DNA of 64,000 nt, taken from positions 1 through 64,000 of the forward strand of contig NZ_BMEC01000010.1 of the NCBI RefSeq assembly GCF_014636295.1, in the 5' to 3' direction. Positions 1 through 8,752 of the stretch are shown piece after piece. Under the pieces are notes generated by a model. It did no database searches and was not told where the DNA came from. It saw only the letters and a list, made by a program, of their open reading frames with translations. The position numbers and the translations under genes are program-made. Origin of the DNA: Marivirga lumbricoides (GTDB lineage Bacteria; Bacteroidota; Bacteroidia; Cytophagales; Cyclobacteriaceae). How positions within the stretch are numbered: the first letter of the stretch is position 1; every line of letters starts with the position of its first letter.

Positions 1-2
1 AA

Positions 3-137
3 TGGCTTAAAATGTACAACCTGAGGGAAGTACAACACCTTGCCGGCCATCGCTACATCAGCAGTACAGAAAGTTATTTGCAAAATGATATGGAAGGTTT
101 ACAGGAAGAAGTACAGCAGTTCCATCCGTTGGGCTGA
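3..137 (+). CDS. Tyrosine recombinase/integrase, C-terminal end (5' part outside window)
   Basis: An open frame enters from the left edge and encodes 44 residues ending in TGA at 135-137. It carries the C-terminal signature of phage-integrase-family recombinases: LREVQHLAGH, with the catalytic His-x-x-Gly-His box, then STESYL, whose Tyr would be the nucleophile, 9 residues after the second His. The catalytic Arg and the N-terminal core-binding domain lie outside the window. The enzyme would cut and rejoin DNA at an attachment site. The palindrome at 421-468 lies about 280 bp downstream and could be a target, but that is inference. A longer overlapping frame at 40-222 has no recognisable motif. 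Confidence 0.75.
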   Translation, partial: WLKMYNLREVQHLAGHRYISSTESYLQNDMEGLQEEVQQFHPLG

Positions 138-420
138 GGTCGTTAATGAATTAGATAATATCAAGAATAAGAAGTGTTTTAAAGCTGCTTTTAAAAAGTA
201 CCCTGATTTAAATAGTTTTTAAAAGGGTTTTAAAAGCAGTGTTTAAAATGTTACACTAATAAGTTTTTTTTTAAAAGGGCAAGTCGAGTGAATAAAGCTC
301 CTGTGCCGAATGAAATTACATCGGAAATAAGGTTAACAGATATGTCTTGCAGCAGCTCCATTGAGTATCAAATATAGCGAATTTATTGCGTATCAAAAAA
401 TGCGTGTGTAGCGCAAAGAA

Positions 421-468
421 TGCGTAAAATGCCGTCATTTTATGAAAGTTGACGGTATTATTTACGCA
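421..468. repeat. 17-19 bp imperfect inverted repeat
   Basis: The left arm TGCGTAAAATGCCGTCA (421-437) pairs with the right arm TGACGGTATTATTTACGCA (450-468), with 2 extra bases in the right arm, around a 12-base spacer. A third TGCCGTCA follows at 471. It could be a recombinase site or the end of a mobile element. No U-run follows, so it is not a simple terminator. Confidence 0.6.
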
Positions 469-673
469 AATGCCGTCAAAAGCTTTACAATGTTAAAATT
501 TTAGGTTTTTTTTTAAAAGGGAATGTGTGATTAAAGAAGTGAAAACACCTGAGAACATACCAGTTATAATTGGTAGCAAGAATAGTAAAAATATCGATTC
601 CCACGAGTTTAACATGAGATAAAGATAATAAAATAATCTCAGCTACACAAGGCTTTGCAACCTTCGGCCTGCA

Positions 674-698
674 CGCTGCCAGCTTATGGCTGGCAGCG
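674..698. repeat. Perfect 10-bp GC-rich hairpin
   Basis: CGCTGCCAGC (674-683) and GCTGGCAGCG (689-698) form a perfect 10-bp stem with a 5-base loop. The surroundings are GC-rich compared with the rest of the window. The function is unknown; a structured RNA or an integron-like recombination site are possibilities. Confidence 0.6.
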
Positions 699-1013
699 GA
701 AAAGCGGTGTGCCTGCGGTGCGTTGGTCAGGCTGCGTTCCGTAAAACTGCAAGTCTTCACACCTTAAAACATGCGCTACACACTGATTATTAGTTGAATG
801 ATTACCAGCTTTGCGAAAAGCTACAGCAGGTAAAAAGGCATCAGAGTGCAGCGCATATTTAGCAGCCACACAAATCCCACTTGCATTTTACTCCACTTGC
901 TGCCCATCCGCTCCTCGCCACGGCTGTTCCCTTTTGCTTTTTTGATGTGTTTGATCCCTGCGGGGCTAAGGCAAAAAAAACAAAACCTCAGCCAGAGTTA
1001 GGCGGGCCTGCGA

Positions 1014-1070
1014 CCACCGCCAGACACTGCCAGTCGTGCTGCGCACTTCTTCTGGCAGGCTGGCTGGTGG
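1014..1070. repeat. Long imperfect GC-rich inverted repeat
   Basis: CCACCGCCAGACACTGCCAG (1014-1033) faces CTGGCAGGCTGGCTGGTGG (1052-1070) around an 18-base spacer. The CTGGCAG/CTGCCAG core echoes the hairpin at 674-698. That repetition suggests a repeated structured element rather than chance. No function can be read from it. Confidence 0.5.
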
Positions 1071-1512
1071 TACCCGCAGTGGCCCGCAGAGCAGACAGTG
1101 CAGGTTATGAAAGTGAGAGGTTCTAGCTATTATTATCAGATTTTTAGTCAGTGTATGGCTTACCGCGCTCTGGAAGCAGGTTTACATTTAATGAAGTGCA
1201 GCAGTTCGCTTGGAGCATCTCGATAAAAACCAAATGGCAGGAAAGTAAGTGCTTGACAACAAAGTGAAATGATGCCATTTACTTTTTTCCGAGATGTTTT
1301 ACCGCGCATTTTGTCCTCTAAAAAGTATCGATTAAACCTAATAGACGGAAACCCCAAGTACACTTTGCTGTAATGATTGCTTTGATCGATATATTTCTTG
1401 TCCTCTGAATAATAAACCCCTCTTAGTACCTTTGGATTAATGATTTTGAAGGAAAAATGATGAAAGTCTGTCTTTTGCTTCAGAAAAAACTATTTATCTA
1501 AAAGAAGAAGAT

Positions 1513-1683
1513 ATGGGAGTTATTACAATAAGTTTTTTTGGATGGTTTATTATAATGTTTTTGCTGCTAATGGTATGCCCAAAAGACAGAATACCATTAA
1601 TAAGAGACTTTTTTGAAAGAGTTTTGCCAAGGCTGCCAATAACAGGGATTATAAAAGCTATTAAAAACAGAAAAAGCTCTTAG
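1513..1683 (+). CDS. Possible 56-aa one-helix membrane protein
   Basis: This short frame starts MGVITISFFGWF and has a single hydrophobic segment at about residues 5-22, followed by a basic tail rich in Arg and Lys ending NRKSS. A purine-rich AAAGAAGAAGAT precedes the ATG. It lies 56 bp upstream of the Rhs-core gene on the same strand. I do not recognise a family. It could be a genuine small membrane protein or part of an eroded longer gene, since the frame stays open for 63 bases upstream of the ATG. Confidence 0.3.
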   Translation: MGVITISFFGWFIIMFLLLMVCPKDRIPLIRDFFERVLPRLPITGIIKAIKNRKSS

Positions 1684-1739
1684 ACTTATTTACAGGTTCA
1701 GAAGGATTATTATAAACAAAAAACTATCTTGAAGGCTCA

Positions 1740-2675
1740 ATGGGCTGTTTAAAATTATCATATTATGAGGCAGGGGAAGGCATAGGCGAAACCGCATTTT
1801 TTTCAGGGGGGAGCCTAGAGAAAAAAGAGGGTGCGTTAAAAAATTGCTATAATTACTATCCATTCGGTCTGACTTTCAATAGCTATAAAAGGGAGTACAG
1901 TAAAGAAAACACAATGAACACTTTTCAGGACCAGGAAGTAATCAAAGACTTTGATCTGAATTGGGTTCAGTTTAAATGGAGAAACGATATGCCGGAATTG
2001 GGAAGGTTCTTTAATGTGGATCCATTGGCAGAAGATTACTACTATAACTCACCTTATGCTTTTAGTGAGAATAGGGTAATTGATGGGATTGAGTTAGAAG
2101 GATTAGAGTGGAAAAGTATTAAGGACGATGATAATAAAACTGTCATAAACATTGTCAATGTAAAGGTTCAGAATAATTCTAAACTGGATAATACTTCAGC
2201 AATGGCTTTAGTTATGGATGTTATGAATGAAAGTGAGAAATCATACTCTGGTGTTGATTCAGACGGATATAAAGTTATAACAAAAGCAACCATTGATTTT
2301 GATTCCCCAGTCAGTGAAGGTGATTTTTATATAGAATTAAGAGACAATATAGAAATGTCTGGAAATTCAATATCTAACTATGCTTATGGTAAAGTGGATA
2401 AAATTGGTGATACAAAATCAAATCGTATTCAATTAAATGCAAGAAAAGCAGAAAATGATAGAGAAGGATTAATTAAATCAGGAGTTCATGAATTAGGGCA
2501 TACTGGTGGCTTGACCCATCCAAATCCAAATTCCTCTGCTCCAGGGAAGGATGATAATGGAAATTACTTGGATAGCAAAAATGTAATGCTACACAATAGT
2601 GATAATAAGAGTGTTACTCCTCAACAATTAAAATTGATAAATGATACAATTGAGAATTTGCAAAATGGTTTTTAG
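1740..2675 (+). CDS. Orphan Rhs-core polymorphic toxin with metzincin-like C-terminus
   Basis: A 311-aa protein. Residues about 35-125 match the end of Rhs repeat-associated cores, including YYPFGLTFNSY, GRFFNVDPLAE and SPYAFSENRVIDGIELEG. The variable part that follows contains HELGHTGGLTH (residues 250-260), the metzincin HExxHxxGxxH zinc site, and a downstream NVML Met-turn candidate (residue 283). In polymorphic toxin systems such modules are C-terminal warheads. A short core with no long repeat barrel marks an orphan module that could recombine onto a full Rhs gene. The next gene overlaps its stop and is a likely immunity partner. The target is unknown. Zinc-protease activity is inferred from the motif. 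Confidence 0.75.
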   Translation: MGCLKLSYYEAGEGIGETAFFSGGSLEKKEGALKNCYNYYPFGLTFNSYKREYSKENTMNTFQDQEVIKDFDLNWVQFKWRNDMPELGRFFNVDPLAEDYYYNSPYAFSENRVIDGIELEGLEWKSIKDDDNKTVINIVNVKVQNNSKLDNTSAMALVMDVMNESEKSYSGVDSDGYKVITKATIDFDSPVSEGDFYIELRDNIEMSGNSISNYAYGKVDKIGDTKSNRIQLNARKAENDREGLIKSGVHELGHTGGLTHPNPNSSAPGKDDNGNYLDSKNVMLHNSDNKSVTPQQLKLINDTIENLQNGF

Positions 2676-3021
2676 GGTAATTATTTTAATTACAATAGCT
2701 TCTTGTACAACTAAGGAAGTTACTGAATGTGAAAAAATCAATATTGAAAAAGCAGTGTTGTTTTTTGAGTCTGGATTTGATAATGATAAAATAAAAGTTG
2801 AATATCAAGAAGAAATTGTTTTTGAGAAAGTGATTTCTACAGATACAAGTTTAGACTTAGCAGCCGAAATGGAAATAGAAGTGAAAAATAATAATTACTT
2901 TATGCTTTACTTAAATAATAAACGCGTATCAAATTATTGTTTGGGTGCTTTTATAGAGATTGATAAGATAAATGAAACCATAGATTATAAATCAGTCACT
3001 GAACCTAAAAAGTATCAATAA
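2665..3021 (+). CDS. Small lipoprotein, candidate immunity protein for the Rhs toxin
   Basis: I place the start at ATG 2665 because it gives a classical lipoprotein signal: MVFRVIILITIASC, with a lipobox cysteine at residue 14. The gene then encodes about 118 aa of acidic, beta-strand-rich sequence. It overlaps the toxin stop by 11 bases, so the two genes are translationally linked. Cell-envelope location fits protection against an incoming or secreted protease, but this role rests on position only. No family is recognised. A longer in-frame start at 2641 would add eight residues before the signal peptide and is less likely. Confidence 0.6.
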   Translation: MVFRVIILITIASCTTKEVTECEKINIEKAVLFFESGFDNDKIKVEYQEEIVFEKVISTDTSLDLAAEMEIEVKNNNYFMLYLNNKRVSNYCLGAFIEIDKINETIDYKSVTEPKKYQ

Positions 3022-3164
3022 ATACCCCGGTAATGCTTCAAAACGTAACTTTCTCGCGTTATAACTATTTTTAGGCATTACCTAATGTTTATTCTTACAT
3101 TATTAAGTATCTGTTTAAAAATTGGTTAGCTTAAACCAACTATAAATCAGCTAAACTTACCCTA

Positions 3165-3836
3165 ATGCAACAAACCGTAACTAAAATAACGATTGACTGT
3201 AAATACTGTGATGGTAAATGTCATAAAAAAGGTTACAGGCATGGTTCTCAACAACATTGGTGTCAATTATGTAAAAAATATCAAAAGAGATTTTATCGAT
3301 ATAAGGTCTACGAAGTGACGTTACCATTTCTAACTTTGTAAAAGAGGGTGTGGGAATGAGAAGTACAAGTCGATTGTTAAAAATTTCTAAAGGCACAGTG
3401 ACCAGCCGAGTTGAAAAAATTGCTTCTTCCATAAGCAAACTGTCTATCCCTAAAAAAAAGTCTATCAAATAGATGAATTGCACACATGTATTCAAAACAA
3501 GAGCCATCCCATTTGGATAGTAATTGCTATGGAAAAGAATACCAGGCAAGTAGTTGATTTTTATGTAGGTTCCAGAACAAAAAGAAGTTTGGGAATGGTG
3601 GTTAACATTATTTTGTATTCAGACCCTACAGAAATAATTACAGATAATTTAAACTTATATAGGTCTCTTATACCTGCGGAAGTACACTCAATCAAACCCT
3701 ATGTGCTAACAATTATTTGGAGAGGAAAAACCTGAGTTTAAGAACGCATCTAAAAAGGTTAAACACAAGAAGTATTTGCTTTTCTAAAAGTAAAGTGATG
3801 CTAATTGCATGTTTAACTATTTATTTCTGGGGTTAA
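3165..3836 (+). pseudogene. Degenerate IS1-family transposase (InsA/InsB-like)
   Basis: Starting at ATG 3165, the first frame gives a zinc-ribbon InsA-like N-terminus (CKYCDGKCHKKGYRHGSQQH then CQLCKK). It stops early. The next frame continues with TSRLLKISKGTVTSRVEKI, a helix-turn-helix. A third frame gives VVDFYVGSRTKRSLGMVV, and the end reads RTHLKRLN and SKSKVMLIACL, the InsB C-terminus. At least three frame changes are needed, more than the single programmed shift of IS1, so it is dead. I could not define terminal inverted repeats. GGTAATGCTTCAAAACGTAACT near 3029 resembles an IS end, but its partner is not visible downstream. Confidence 0.8.
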
Positions 3837-3872
3837 AGCAGGATTCAGTGAGCTAAATGCAATGGATTAAGC

Positions 3873-6800
3873 CTACTTCCTTCCCCCAATAGACAGCTGA
3901 TTTTCCCTTCCTTTTTCTGTAGTGTATTTACCGGAAACTGGTTTCCTGCCATACAATTCATCGAGCTCCTCCTGGTTAGGATAAGGAGCACGTGAAGTGT
4001 AGCTGTGGGCTACCCTCATATTGTTCCATACATGGTTATCCGGCCTACTCTCTTCGCTGTAACGTGGATCAGGGATCATTGGTAGCTTCTCCATTTTCTG
4101 TACTTCCAGGGTTGGAAAATCATGATCAACGGTGATCTTTCCTAACAATAAGTAACAGCCAAGTCCTGTGAAAGGATAGCTTTTAAGTGTGACAGGAAAG
4201 TGTACTGAGTCAAAATAGCCTCCATAAACATCAATCCAAGTGCCAAAATTCATTTTAGTTTTACCATCCTTATTAGTAATAGGTACATCTTTAATGGATA
4301 TCAAATAGCCCACCATGCGCACTACTTTGTTGGCATTCTGCAGTAATTCCGAAGCAAATATAGCACCCCGGTAATTAGTTTTCAGTAGGTTAAAAGGGGA
4401 GACCGAAACAGGATATCCCAAGCCTTCCATTTCATCAAAGGCATCTTCAAACATGTCTCCTTCATCCAGCTCATAGCTGAATTCTTTGGGCTTCATATCA
4501 AAAAGCTGTAATTCTTTGGTTTTTACGGGCTCATGAGAGAAAAAGCGCTTGGCCTCAATAATGAGCTGCCCTTTACTTCTGGAAATACTGCGCAAAGCCC
4601 CGGCATAAATGGCGTAGCTTGTATCATCAAATGTTAATTCAGTCCTACCTAGTAAATCCTGAAGGGAAGAAAATTTACCATTCTTGCTACGAGCTGAAAC
4701 AATTGTTTCAATCCCTTTCTGAGAAAGATGCATGATCTGGTCAATCCCCAGGTAAATCGTTTCTCCTTTAAGGCTGGCATTGGCCATGCTGAAATTGATA
4801 TCCGGAGCTTCAATATGTGCACCTAACATGCGAGCTTCATTGATGTATACCTCAGGCCTATAGAAACCACCATTATTGTTAATCACTGCAGTAATGAATT
4901 CCAGCGGATAATACGCCTTTAAATACAAGCTCTGATAACTTTCCACGGCATAGGAAGCGCTGTGACTTTTACAAAAGCTGTAGCCCGCAAAAGAGGCAAT
5001 TTGCCTGTAAACCTCTTCTACAATTTCTTTTTTGTAGCCGAGAGCTTCACAATTGGTAAAAAACTGATTCTTTACCTTATCCATTTCCTTTTGCGAGCGG
5101 GATTTACCCGACATCCCGCGCCTCAGCACATCAGCATCATTTAAATCGAGCTTGGCAAAATGATGCGCTATTTTGATGACGTCTTCCTGGTACACCATTA
5201 CCCCGTAGGTATCTTTCAGCTGCTCTTCAAATACCGGGTGGAAATATTGAATGCGGGAGTGGTCCCGATGCCTTTCCACATATTCGCGCATCATCCCACT
5301 TTGGGCAACACCCGGACGAATAATGCTACTGGCCGCCACCAGTGTTTCATAGGTGTCACATTTAAGTCTCCGGAGCAAACCGCGCATGGCCGGACTTTCA
5401 ATGTAAAAACAACCAAGCGTTTTACCCGTGCGCAGCAACTCGTTGCATTTTTCATCTCTTTTAAAGCGTTTGGTATCAGCAATATCAATTTTTACACCTC
5501 TATTGGCTTCAGCAATTTGTACGGCTTCCTTAATGTGTCCCAAGCCTCGCTGGGAGAGAATATCTATCTTCTCCAGGTGAAATTCCTCTGCCATGTACAT
5601 ATCTATCTGGCAGGTAGGAACGCCCTTAGGGTAAATATTCATGGCCGTATAATTGGCAATAGGTTCTTCCGTAATATAAATCCCACAGGAATGCATGGAT
5701 AGCTGATTGGGAAAGCCAGCAAGCATCTTACCATAGTGCTGAATGTTTTTCACCAGGTGATCTGAAGGAGGATGCTCCATAGAAGTACGGGAAAGCTGAT
5801 CGAGCTCCTCCTTAGGCAAACCAAATACCTTTCCGAGCTCACGCATGGTAGAACGATGTTTAAAATCAGTGACTGTTCCACAGAAGCCGGTATGTTCCCT
5901 TCCAAATCGCTTGAAAACATAATCAATGATATCATCCCGATCCGTCCAACTCCAGTCTATGTCGAAATCGGGCGGACTTGTACGCTTATTGTTCAGGAAG
6001 CGGGCAAAATACAGGTTGAGTTCTATAGGATCTACCTCGGTAATTTTTAGGCAATAAGCCACCAGCGAGTTGGCACCACTACCTCGGCCTACGTGAAAAT
6101 ATCCTTTGCTCAGGCTATGGCGGACGATGTCCCAGGTGGTAAGGAAGTAACAGCCAAATTGCATTTTGTGAATGATTTCCAGCTCATCGTAGAGGCGTTG
6201 CTTTGCAATTTTGTCGTTAGGCGCATAGCGGTCTTTAAAGCCTTCCAATGCCAGGGTTTCCAGCAGAATTTTATCTTCGTAATAACTGGAAGTATAGCAT
6301 TTCTTGTTTTTGGGCGATTTAAAATCGAATGGAAAGCTACACTGGTCCATAAGCAGTTCTGTATTCCTGATGATATCCGGATAGTCTTTATAAAGCAGCT
6401 TCAGTTCATGAAGCGGAAGCATATATTCACCGATACCGGCATGTTCACTATCCCTCAAATGGCTTAGGAGGATGTTTTTATCAATACAGCGAAGCAATTT
6501 ATGCAGGTTAAACTCCTGTTTGCCGAAAAAGGTAACAGGATAGAGGCATACCAGTTTGTCCGCTTTGAGCGCAAATGAAGGTTTATATCTTCTCAGTTCT
6601 GCAGGCTTAATGCCAATAAATTCATGTTTCTGAAGGATTTCAGGGACATTATGCGTTGGATAAATGACAAAAACATTCGTAAAATGAGGAGACTGCAAGG
6701 GCAGAGGCATCTCAGATAAATTCGTTTTGGTCAGCAGTTCGTTGATCTCCCTGAATCCATCTAAATTTTTGGCGATAGCCACATACAATAAAGTCTCGTT

Positions 6801-6998
6801 TTTCCTGATTTCTACACCTGCAATTGGTTTAATCCCTGCCTCCAAACATCTTTTAGCAAAATCAGTAATGCCGGTGGTACTGTTAATATCAGTAAGTGCT
6901 AAACAATCTACACCATTTAATAGTGCTTGTTGTATCAATGCCTCAATGGACAAAGTACCATAGCGTAATGAATAGAAAGAGTGACAATTTAAATACAT
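3873..6998 (-). CDS. dnaE: DNA polymerase III alpha subunit, short (error-prone) DnaE type
   Basis: A 1041-aa C-family DNA polymerase. The N-terminal PHP domain (residues 1-70) reads NCHSFYSLRYG and ALTDIN. Two positions usually occupied by metal-binding His are Asn here, so proofreading-type metal binding is probably lost. The palm has GRGSGANSLVAYCL (304-317) and the catalytic PDFDID (343-348). The C-terminus has a helix-hairpin-helix region and an OB fold (about 890-960). The length is typical of DnaE2/ImuC-like polymerases rather than replicative DnaE. It follows dinB by 18 bp in one operon, so it is likely a damage-tolerance polymerase controlled by the upstream palindromes. Confidence 0.9.
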   Translation of the reverse strand: MYLNCHSFYSLRYGTLSIEALIQQALLNGVDCLALTDINSTTGITDFAKRCLEAGIKPIAGVEIRKNETLLYVAIAKNLDGFREINELLTKTNLSEMPLPLQSPHFTNVFVIYPTHNVPEILQKHEFIGIKPAELRRYKPSFALKADKLVCLYPVTFFGKQEFNLHKLLRCIDKNILLSHLRDSEHAGIGEYMLPLHELKLLYKDYPDIIRNTELLMDQCSFPFDFKSPKNKKCYTSSYYEDKILLETLALEGFKDRYAPNDKIAKQRLYDELEIIHKMQFGCYFLTTWDIVRHSLSKGYFHVGRGSGANSLVAYCLKITEVDPIELNLYFARFLNNKRTSPPDFDIDWSWTDRDDIIDYVFKRFGREHTGFCGTVTDFKHRSTMRELGKVFGLPKEELDQLSRTSMEHPPSDHLVKNIQHYGKMLAGFPNQLSMHSCGIYITEEPIANYTAMNIYPKGVPTCQIDMYMAEEFHLEKIDILSQRGLGHIKEAVQIAEANRGVKIDIADTKRFKRDEKCNELLRTGKTLGCFYIESPAMRGLLRRLKCDTYETLVAASSIIRPGVAQSGMMREYVERHRDHSRIQYFHPVFEEQLKDTYGVMVYQEDVIKIAHHFAKLDLNDADVLRRGMSGKSRSQKEMDKVKNQFFTNCEALGYKKEIVEEVYRQIASFAGYSFCKSHSASYAVESYQSLYLKAYYPLEFITAVINNNGGFYRPEVYINEARMLGAHIEAPDINFSMANASLKGETIYLGIDQIMHLSQKGIETIVSARSKNGKFSSLQDLLGRTELTFDDTSYAIYAGALRSISRSKGQLIIEAKRFFSHEPVKTKELQLFDMKPKEFSYELDEGDMFEDAFDEMEGLGYPVSVSPFNLLKTNYRGAIFASELLQNANKVVRMVGYLISIKDVPITNKDGKTKMNFGTWIDVYGGYFDSVHFPVTLKSYPFTGLGCYLLLGKITVDHDFPTLEVQKMEKLPMIPDPRYSEESRPDNHVWNNMRVAHSYTSRAPYPNQEELDELYGRKPVSGKYTTEKGRENQLSIGGRK

Positions 6999-7016
6999 AA
7001 TACCTGTAATTATTAA

Positions 7017-8156
7017 TTATAAGCTCAAAGCCCTGTGTACAATAGCGGGGTTATTGTAGCGGTTTTTGAGCCAGTCCATGGCCTGGTATAACTCGATGGT
7101 TTTGGTATTATCTGTAAATAAATTAATCTGGTGGCTCCCCTGAACTAAATGAGATAGTTTGACACCGACCAATCTGATGAGCATTCTTCTCTTATAAAGC
7201 TTCTTAAAAAGCTCAAAAGCTATTTCCATCAGGATCTCATCATTGGCACAAAAAGGAATTTTCTTTTGCATAGTCTCCGTATCATGGTTGGAGTAGCGAA
7301 TCCGCACCGATACGCAGGCACACATTTGCTTGAGTTTGCGCAATTGAAAGCCCAGGTATTCCACCAGTTTGAGCAATGTGGCCTTCAGCAGTTTCATATC
7401 CTGAGTATCCTGATCGAAAGTAAAATCCTTGCCAATGGATTTCTCTGCAGAATAGGGGATAACGGGCGTAGGATCAATGCCATTGGCTTTTTTCCAGATG
7501 CCGATACCGTTCTTTCCCAGCAATTCATTCATGGCTTCGGGAGGCAATAGCCTGATATGGTTGATAAACTTAATTCTAACTCTGCGGAGTAGTTTGAAAG
7601 TAGTGGTACCCACGGCCGGCAAACGCCTGATGGACTGCGGATCCAGGAAAGGCTGCACTAAGTTTTCCACTACCTCGTAGCCTCCTAATGGTCTGGCGTG
7701 AGCTGTGCATATTTTGGCCACGGTTTTATTGACACTTAAGCCATAGAGCAAAGAAAGCCCGGTTTCGGACTTCACCTTATTCACCAGTTCGCGCGTAAAT
7801 TTTGAGGAGCCGTGGAACCTGTCCATACCTGTCATGTCAACATAAAACTCATCAATCGTAGCTCTTTCGTGTAAAGGCGTATTTTCGGTGAGTATTTCAT
7901 TCACGATGTCTGAATATTTGGTAAACAGGTCAAAATCCCCTTTCAGCAGCACCGCATCAGGACATCGTTGCAGGGCAACACGGGTGGGCATTCCTTTTTG
8001 CACGCCATATTTTTTGGCTTCAGCCGAAGCGGAAGCAATGATGCCCCGGTTATTTAAGCCTCCGATGAGTAAAGGTTTCCCTTTCAGATCAGGAAGCTTC
8101 AATAAGGTGCAATTGATAAAAAAAGCATCTAAGTCAATGTGGGCGATCTGTCTCAT
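7017..8156 (-). CDS. dinB: Y-family DNA polymerase (DinB / Pol IV)
   Basis: About 379 aa from the chosen start. The Y-family palm motifs are clear: AHIDLDAFF at the N-terminus and ATIDEFYVDMTG with the catalytic Asp-Glu pair. A helix-hairpin-helix thumb (RRLPAVGTTTFKLL) and a little-finger domain follow. A longer start at 8177 exists, but it would fall in the promoter: TATATTTG (8182-8175) predicts transcription from about 8168. MRQIAHIDLD also matches usual DinB starts. The gene heads a two-gene operon with the DnaE-like polymerase. No adjacent LexA/S24 repressor or ImuA-like gene is present, unlike many Bacteroidota translesion cassettes. Confidence 0.9.
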   Translation of the reverse strand: MRQIAHIDLDAFFINCTLLKLPDLKGKPLLIGGLNNRGIIASASAEAKKYGVQKGMPTRVALQRCPDAVLLKGDFDLFTKYSDIVNEILTENTPLHERATIDEFYVDMTGMDRFHGSSKFTRELVNKVKSETGLSLLYGLSVNKTVAKICTAHARPLGGYEVVENLVQPFLDPQSIRRLPAVGTTTFKLLRRVRIKFINHIRLLPPEAMNELLGKNGIGIWKKANGIDPTPVIPYSAEKSIGKDFTFDQDTQDMKLLKATLLKLVEYLGFQLRKLKQMCACVSVRIRYSNHDTETMQKKIPFCANDEILMEIAFELFKKLYKRRMLIRLVGVKLSHLVQGSHQINLFTDNTKTIELYQAMDWLKNRYNNPAIVHRALSL

Positions 8157-8160
8157 ATTT

Positions 8161-8205
8161 ACTAATATATTTAGCAAATATAGAGATATTACTAATTATA
8201 TTAGT
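8161..8205 (-). promoter_or_regulatory. Promoter and paired operator palindromes of dinB-dnaE
   Basis: The sequence ACTAATTATATTAGT (8191-8205) is a perfect palindrome (ACTAAT, 3-base spacer, ATTAGT). A second imperfect copy, ACTAATATATTTAG, sits at 8161-8174. Between them, on the minus strand, TATATTTG (8182-8175) fits the Bacteroidota -7 consensus TAnnTTTG. A repressor dimer at each site would bracket the promoter, as expected for a LexA-like damage regulator. The repressor identity is inferred. Confidence 0.6.
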
Positions 8206-8206
8206 T

Positions 8207-8752
8207 TACGTGTAAGGAAAAAATGTATAACCTATTTTTTAGAGTCAGATAAAGTATGTCTCTCAATATAAATTAATATTTACTTTAATGAGATAATTTT
8301 TTGATTGATGAGGAAAATTAATTCAATATATAGCGAGGATTTTGAAATCTCTTAACTCCTACCTTTAAAATGTTAATGTAAGATTATAAAGAATTTGAAA
8401 AGAAACCTTACAGAAAAAACTGCCATTATTGCAGGAAGTAATGAAGCATGTCATAATTCTTCATAACAACAAGCCTAATTAACTGCCGAAGTTGCAGGTA
8501 AATTAGTATGGCATGGTGTTTAATGAAAAAAATAAGATGTAAGAAGTGCTTTAGATTTTGGACGTTTCTAAAACACTTCTTGAGAATGCTGGATACTTGT
8601 TAATGGCACTCTCAGATATGTTATACTGGCCGCAAAGGTAATTGTTTCAACTTCAATTACAAATATTTCCTACCAGATTATTTTCATCTACATAACAAGC
8701 CGGTAAATCTCATTCCGGACTAATGAGTTGAAACTATTAAATTTTATTCTTT
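8207..8752. other. Intergenic region with one long hairpin
   Basis: There is no gene I can support in these 546 bases. AAGAAGTGCTTTAGA (8541-8555) pairs at 14 of 15 positions with TCTAAAACACTTCTT (8567-8581). Read on the minus strand, the hairpin is followed by a T-rich run, so it may be the terminator of a gene now lost. Fragments such as KTAIIAGSNEACH are readable at 8415-8455 but too short to assign. The 170 bp before 8753 should contain the CBASS promoter; I see no strong consensus. Confidence 0.5.

Larger units (their letters stand above)
138..1512. other. Long non-coding, hairpin-rich stretch
   Basis: I see no convincing gene here. The left part (138-530) is AT-rich and contains an exact 17-bp direct repeat (GT9A4G3) at 263-279 and 505-521, plus a long palindrome at 421-468. 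The middle (650-1110) is markedly more GC-rich than its surroundings and holds two strong hairpins (674-698 and 1014-1070). Short open frames in this stretch lack family motifs and look accidental. It may be a degraded recombination or cassette region between the recombinase and the Rhs module. Confidence 0.6.

Noticed and set aside
40-222. 60-aa open frame at the left edge
   Set aside because: It overlaps the tyrosine recombinase frame, which has clear catalytic motifs; this frame has none.
881-1126. 81-aa frame in the GC-rich patch
   Set aside because: Its composition follows the hairpin DNA, it lacks any motif, and two strong inverted repeats explain the sequence better.
3181-3549. 122-aa minus-strand frame
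   Set aside because: It is antisense to the IS1-family transposase remnant, whose zinc-ribbon and C-terminal motifs are recognisable on the plus strand.
5160-5702. 180-aa plus-strand frame
   Set aside because: It is a shadow of dnaE; the minus strand encodes conserved polymerase motifs throughout.
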